From: Bacteroidales bacterium
Lineage (GTDB): Bacteria > Bacteroidota > Bacteroidia > Bacteroidales > UBA3824
Assembly: GCA_016286055.1 (NCBI GenBank)
Contig: JAEERW010000015.1
Coordinates: 20,273 to 84,272, forward strand
Length of the DNA: 64,000 bases
Direction of reading: 5' to 3'
The translations under genes were made by a program, and so were the position numbers. The notes under the pieces were generated by a model. The model was not told the origin of the DNA and searched no databases. It was given only the letters and a program-made list of their open reading frames with translations. Of the stretch, positions 61,393-64,000 are shown piece after piece (position 1 is the stretch's first letter; each line of letters begins with the position of its first letter).

Positions 61393-63111
61393 ATGAAAAG
61401 ACTTTTTTCCGCAGCCACAGCCGCTATGCTTCTGTGCGCCTGCAACACCACCCAAAAAGATGATCAAGAGTCGGGTGCAAAAATCAAAGCAGACCAAATT
61501 GGCTATCCCGCCAAAGGTGTAAAAATAGCCATCGTGCCCGATTCGTCGGCGCAGGAGTTTACCATCGTTGACTTTGCCACTGGCGAGGAGGTTTACAAGG
61601 GGCAATGCTCCGAAACCAAGGAGTGGGAGTTTTCGGGTACAAAGGTAAAAACTGCCGACTTCTCTGACTTTAACCGCGAAGGTATTTTCCGCCTAAAATG
61701 CAATGGCACAAGTGGTTCGTATCCGTTTGCAGTAGGAGAGGGGGTTTATCAAGATTTGGTAAAATCGGCAATGAAAACCTTCTACCTTGCCCGCGCAGGT
61801 GAAGAAATCAAAGAGGAATACGCCGGCAAATACGCCCGTCCAGCAGCACATTTAGACAATGTGGTAAAAATTCACGAATCTGCCGCTGGTCCTAAGCGCA
61901 AGCAAGGCGACGTTATCTCTTCGCCCGGAGGTTGGTACGACGCTGGCGACTACAACAAGTATATCATCAACTCGTCAATCACTGTTTGGGAACTTCTTCA
62001 CGCCATAGAAATGTATCCCGAATATGTAGACAAACTCAAACTCAACATTCCCGAATCGGGCAACGACCTTCCTGATATGCTCGACGAAATTCTCGTTAAC
62101 CTAAAATGGATGCTCACTATGCAAGACCCCGACGACGGAGGTGTTTACGCAAAACTTACTTCGCTCAGGTTCTGCGGTTTTATTATGCCTCAGGACGATA
62201 ATTCAGAACGTTACGTAGTGCAGAAAACCACTGCCGCCGCTCTCGACTTTGTGGCCACTATGTGCAAGGCTGAGCGTGTTCTCCGCCGCTATCCGCAGTA
62301 CGAGGATTTCTGCAACCATATTCAAGGATGCTATATGCGAGCCTACAATTGGGCTATGAAAAATCAGGGAATCCTCTATCGTCAGCCCAAAGACGTTATG
62401 ACAGGTCAGTACAACGACGACCGCATTGGCGACGAATGGACTTGGGCTTGTTTAGAGTATTTTATCTCTACCGAAGACGAACTCCCGATGGAAAAGCAAC
62501 CACTTGAAAACTACCGTTTTACCGCTCCTTGTTGGGATTCTACATCGGTGCTCGGCGTAATTTCGTTGCTCACCAACAAAAAGGCGTGCGCTTTTATGGA
62601 ACAGCACGAAAAAAACATTCTCGACTTTATCACCAACGAGTTTATGAAACTTGCCGACAACCTTCTCGAAACTTACCAAAATTCGGCTTACAAAACTCCC
62701 CTCAACGTTTTTCCGTGGGGTAGCAACAGCGAATGTGCCAACCGAGGAATCGTGCTTGCCACAGCATACCACATCACCGGCAATCAAAAATACTTAGAAG
62801 CCGCACAAGCCGCATTGCACTATATCCTCGGACGCAACCCATTAGACTACTGCTATGTAACAGGATTTGGCAGCAAGTCGCCCGTTGACCCTCACGACCG
62901 CCGTTCGGTTGCCGATTCTATTCCTTTGCCCGCTCCCGGATACCTTGCAGGCGGTCCGTTTATTGGCGGTGGCAACGAGGTGGGTCAAAAACCCAACAAA
63001 TTCCCCGCACTCAACTATTACGACCAAAACGGCTCGTTCACCACCAACGAAATAGCAATCAACTGGCAAGCCGCCTTGATTCTCCTCGCTGTAATGATAG
63101 ACAATGAATAG
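61393..63111 (+). CDS. Glycoside hydrolase family 9 endoglucanase, lipoprotein
   Basis: Cleaves beta-1,4-glucans at the cell surface or in the periplasm. 572 residues. Lipobox LLCAC (Cys17). N-terminal CelD-type Ig-like domain (about 30-115: ADQIGYPAKGVKIAIVPD, FRLKCNGTSGSYPFAV), then the GH9 barrel with GGWYDAGDYNKYIINSS (two catalytic Asp), the PHDRRS loop (His/Arg) and catalytic Glu in TTNEIAINWQAALI. All key residues are present. Starts 24 nt after the exonuclease gene, so possibly same transcript. Confidence 0.93.
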   Translation: MKRLFSAATAAMLLCACNTTQKDDQESGAKIKADQIGYPAKGVKIAIVPDSSAQEFTIVDFATGEEVYKGQCSETKEWEFSGTKVKTADFSDFNREGIFRLKCNGTSGSYPFAVGEGVYQDLVKSAMKTFYLARAGEEIKEEYAGKYARPAAHLDNVVKIHESAAGPKRKQGDVISSPGGWYDAGDYNKYIINSSITVWELLHAIEMYPEYVDKLKLNIPESGNDLPDMLDEILVNLKWMLTMQDPDDGGVYAKLTSLRFCGFIMPQDDNSERYVVQKTTAAALDFVATMCKAERVLRRYPQYEDFCNHIQGCYMRAYNWAMKNQGILYRQPKDVMTGQYNDDRIGDEWTWACLEYFISTEDELPMEKQPLENYRFTAPCWDSTSVLGVISLLTNKKACAFMEQHEKNILDFITNEFMKLADNLLETYQNSAYKTPLNVFPWGSNSECANRGIVLATAYHITGNQKYLEAAQAALHYILGRNPLDYCYVTGFGSKSPVDPHDRRSVADSIPLPAPGYLAGGPFIGGGNEVGQKPNKFPALNYYDQNGSFTTNEIAINWQAALILLAVMIDNE

Positions 63112-63112
63112 T

Positions 63113-63160
63113 AATTGTGAATTGTGAATTGTGAATTGTCAATTATCAATTGTCAATTAA
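63113..63160 (+). repeat. Heptad repeat block upstream of the TatD-like gene
   Basis: Six 7-bp units AATTGTG/AATTGTC/AATTATC followed by AATTAA. The GH9 stop is at 63111, the next start at 63167, so the block fills the gap. G-type units and C-type units are complementary and could fold as a hairpin. Confidence 0.85.
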
Positions 63161-63166
63161 AATAAA

Positions 63167-63817
63167 GTGTATATCATTCATAATCATATTGTTGATTATC
63201 CTGATAAAAATGTTTTGGATATAGGTACCGATGAAAAAGAGGCTGACAATGCGCCGCTCTTTTCCACCGGTATCCATCCGAAACTTATTGATAATACTTT
63301 TGATGAAAAGTTTCAAATCGTCAAACATCTTGCATCTTTGCCTAATTGTGCCGCCATTGGTGAATGTGGTATTGACGTGTTTTCATCAGCCACCGTTGCA
63401 GAGCAAAAAGAGACTTTTATTCAGCATCTCCACCTTGCACAGCAATTTTCAAAACCTGTGATAATTCATTGTGTAAGAGCCTATTCTGAAATAATATCGG
63501 CACTCAACGCCACACGATTTTCGCTGCCCGTGGTAATGCATTCTTACAACGGAAACCTCCAAACCACCGAGCAACTTCTTCGCCGCGGAAACATCTATTT
63601 TTCATTTTCCGACAAGATACTCGTCCCCAACTGCGCCGCCCAAAAATCATTAGAAATTATCCACCTTAGCCGCATCCTCATCGAAACCGACAACTCCTCA
63701 TCCCCCTTAAACCCCATCGTCAGCCTCATCGCCACCCAAAAAAGGGTAGGAGAGGAGGAGGTAATAAAAAGCAACAATCAAGTGTTTGAGCAGGTAATTA
63801 TGAATTACGAATTGTGA
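63167..63817 (+). CDS. TatD-family metal-dependent hydrolase, short form
   Basis: 216 residues starting at GTG (MYIIHNHIVDY). Metal ligands: His5/His7 (HNH), GIHP loop, Glu in AIGECGID, His in PVIIHCVRA, His in VVMHSYNGN and Asp in ILIETDNSS. All sites are present; it is about 45 residues shorter than E. coli TatD, like other Bacteroidota members. Known activity of the family: DNase or deoxyribonuclease-like hydrolase, role often unclear. The last six codons (IMNYEL) and the stop are formed by the downstream heptad repeat, so the natural C-terminus may have been replaced by repeat DNA. Confidence 0.82.
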   Translation: MYIIHNHIVDYPDKNVLDIGTDEKEADNAPLFSTGIHPKLIDNTFDEKFQIVKHLASLPNCAAIGECGIDVFSSATVAEQKETFIQHLHLAQQFSKPVIIHCVRAYSEIISALNATRFSLPVVMHSYNGNLQTTEQLLRRGNIYFSFSDKILVPNCAAQKSLEIIHLSRILIETDNSSSPLNPIVSLIATQKRVGEEEVIKSNNQVFEQVIMNYEL

Positions 63818-63837
63818 ATTATGAATTATGAATTGTA
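63796..63837 (+). repeat. Heptad repeat block overlapping the 3' end of the TatD-like gene
   Basis: Six 7-bp units AATTATG, AATTACG, AATTGTG, AATTATG, AATTATG, AATTGTA. Same unit family as 63113-63160. It supplies the last codons and stop of the TatD-like gene. Confidence 0.85.
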
Positions 63838-63861
63838 TCTTCGCACCAAAAAATATGACTT

Positions 63862-64000
63862 ATGGACAGCGTTTTAAACCATATCACCATCAGGGAACTA
63901 TTAAAAAACAAATTTCGCTACGCTACGGCGTTTAGCGACAAACTCATTATCACCGACCACCTCGGATATTTAGAGTTGTTTAAATATCCCTGCCGTATCG
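63862..64000 (+). CDS. Start of an unidentified gene (cut by window edge)
   Basis: ATG at 63862 opens MDSVLNHITIRELLKNKFRY and continues open to the edge (46 codons seen). A related -7-like TATCTTCG lies just upstream (63837-63844). No family could be recognised from this N-terminus. Confidence 0.55.
   Translation, partial: MDSVLNHITIRELLKNKFRYATAFSDKLIITDHLGYLELFKYPCRI

Overview
The window reads as a chromosomal segment of a member of the Bacteroidota, most likely order Bacteroidales. The evidence is the recurring promoter pattern TTTG-N18/21-TAnnTTTG, the near absence of Shine-Dalgarno sequences, AT-rich intergenic DNA, a surface protein ending in a type IX secretion (T9SS)-like tail, a GldM-like secreted protein, TlpA/DUF4369 and chagasin-like lipoproteins, and pyruvate formate-lyase, which implies anaerobic life. 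Periplasmic or surface GH2 and GH9 glycosidases suggest a plant- or host-polysaccharide habitat. Species cannot be named from the sequence.

Layout. 1-9.2 kb: pheT (3' end cut), an NAD synthetase whose glutaminase half lacks its cysteine, a membrane PAS protein, the rpsF-rpsR-rplI operon, a small BECR-nuclease-like protein with a candidate small RNA at its 3' end, and a phosphohexomutase. 9.3-18 kb: a same-strand run of S9 oligopeptidase, a fused 3'-5' exonuclease/galactokinase, a second phosphohexomutase, an M16C peptidase and a collagen-like lipoprotein. 18-26.4 kb: YfcE, a chagasin-like inhibitor, a TlpA-like protein, an unknown protein, a Na+/Ca2+ exchanger, a GldM-like protein, two methyltransferases and purA. 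26.4-32.4 kb: trmO, and the pfl locus in which a TIR-transmembrane receptor-like gene sits between pflB and pflA. 32.4-38.7 kb: tRNA-Ala(GGC), a DUF285 surface protein with a G9 tract, rny, a probable 6S RNA, zapA, a coiled-coil partner and a pseudo-receiver/HATPase regulator. 38.9-45.6 kb: dnaE and a GH2 beta-galactosidase. 45.8-52.3 kb: a type I restriction-modification operon hsdR-hsdM-yhcG-hsdS. 52.5-64 kb: lipoprotein, phzF pseudogene, DUF418 protein, FtsX-like permease, DinD/BRO protein, YfaP-like protein, DEDDh exonuclease, GH9 cellulase, and a TatD-like hydrolase bracketed by heptad repeats.

Most of the window is housekeeping. The candidates for new biology are: the TIR-TM-three-module protein wedged into pfl (27.8-29.8 kb), the BECR-like gene with an overlapping structured RNA (6.7-7.2 kb), the exonuclease-galactokinase fusion (11.4-13.2 kb), the pseudo-receiver/RsbW-like protein (37.8 kb), the Cys-less NadE, and the poly-G tract in the DUF285 surface gene. 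All functional statements come from motif reading by eye; no database search was run.
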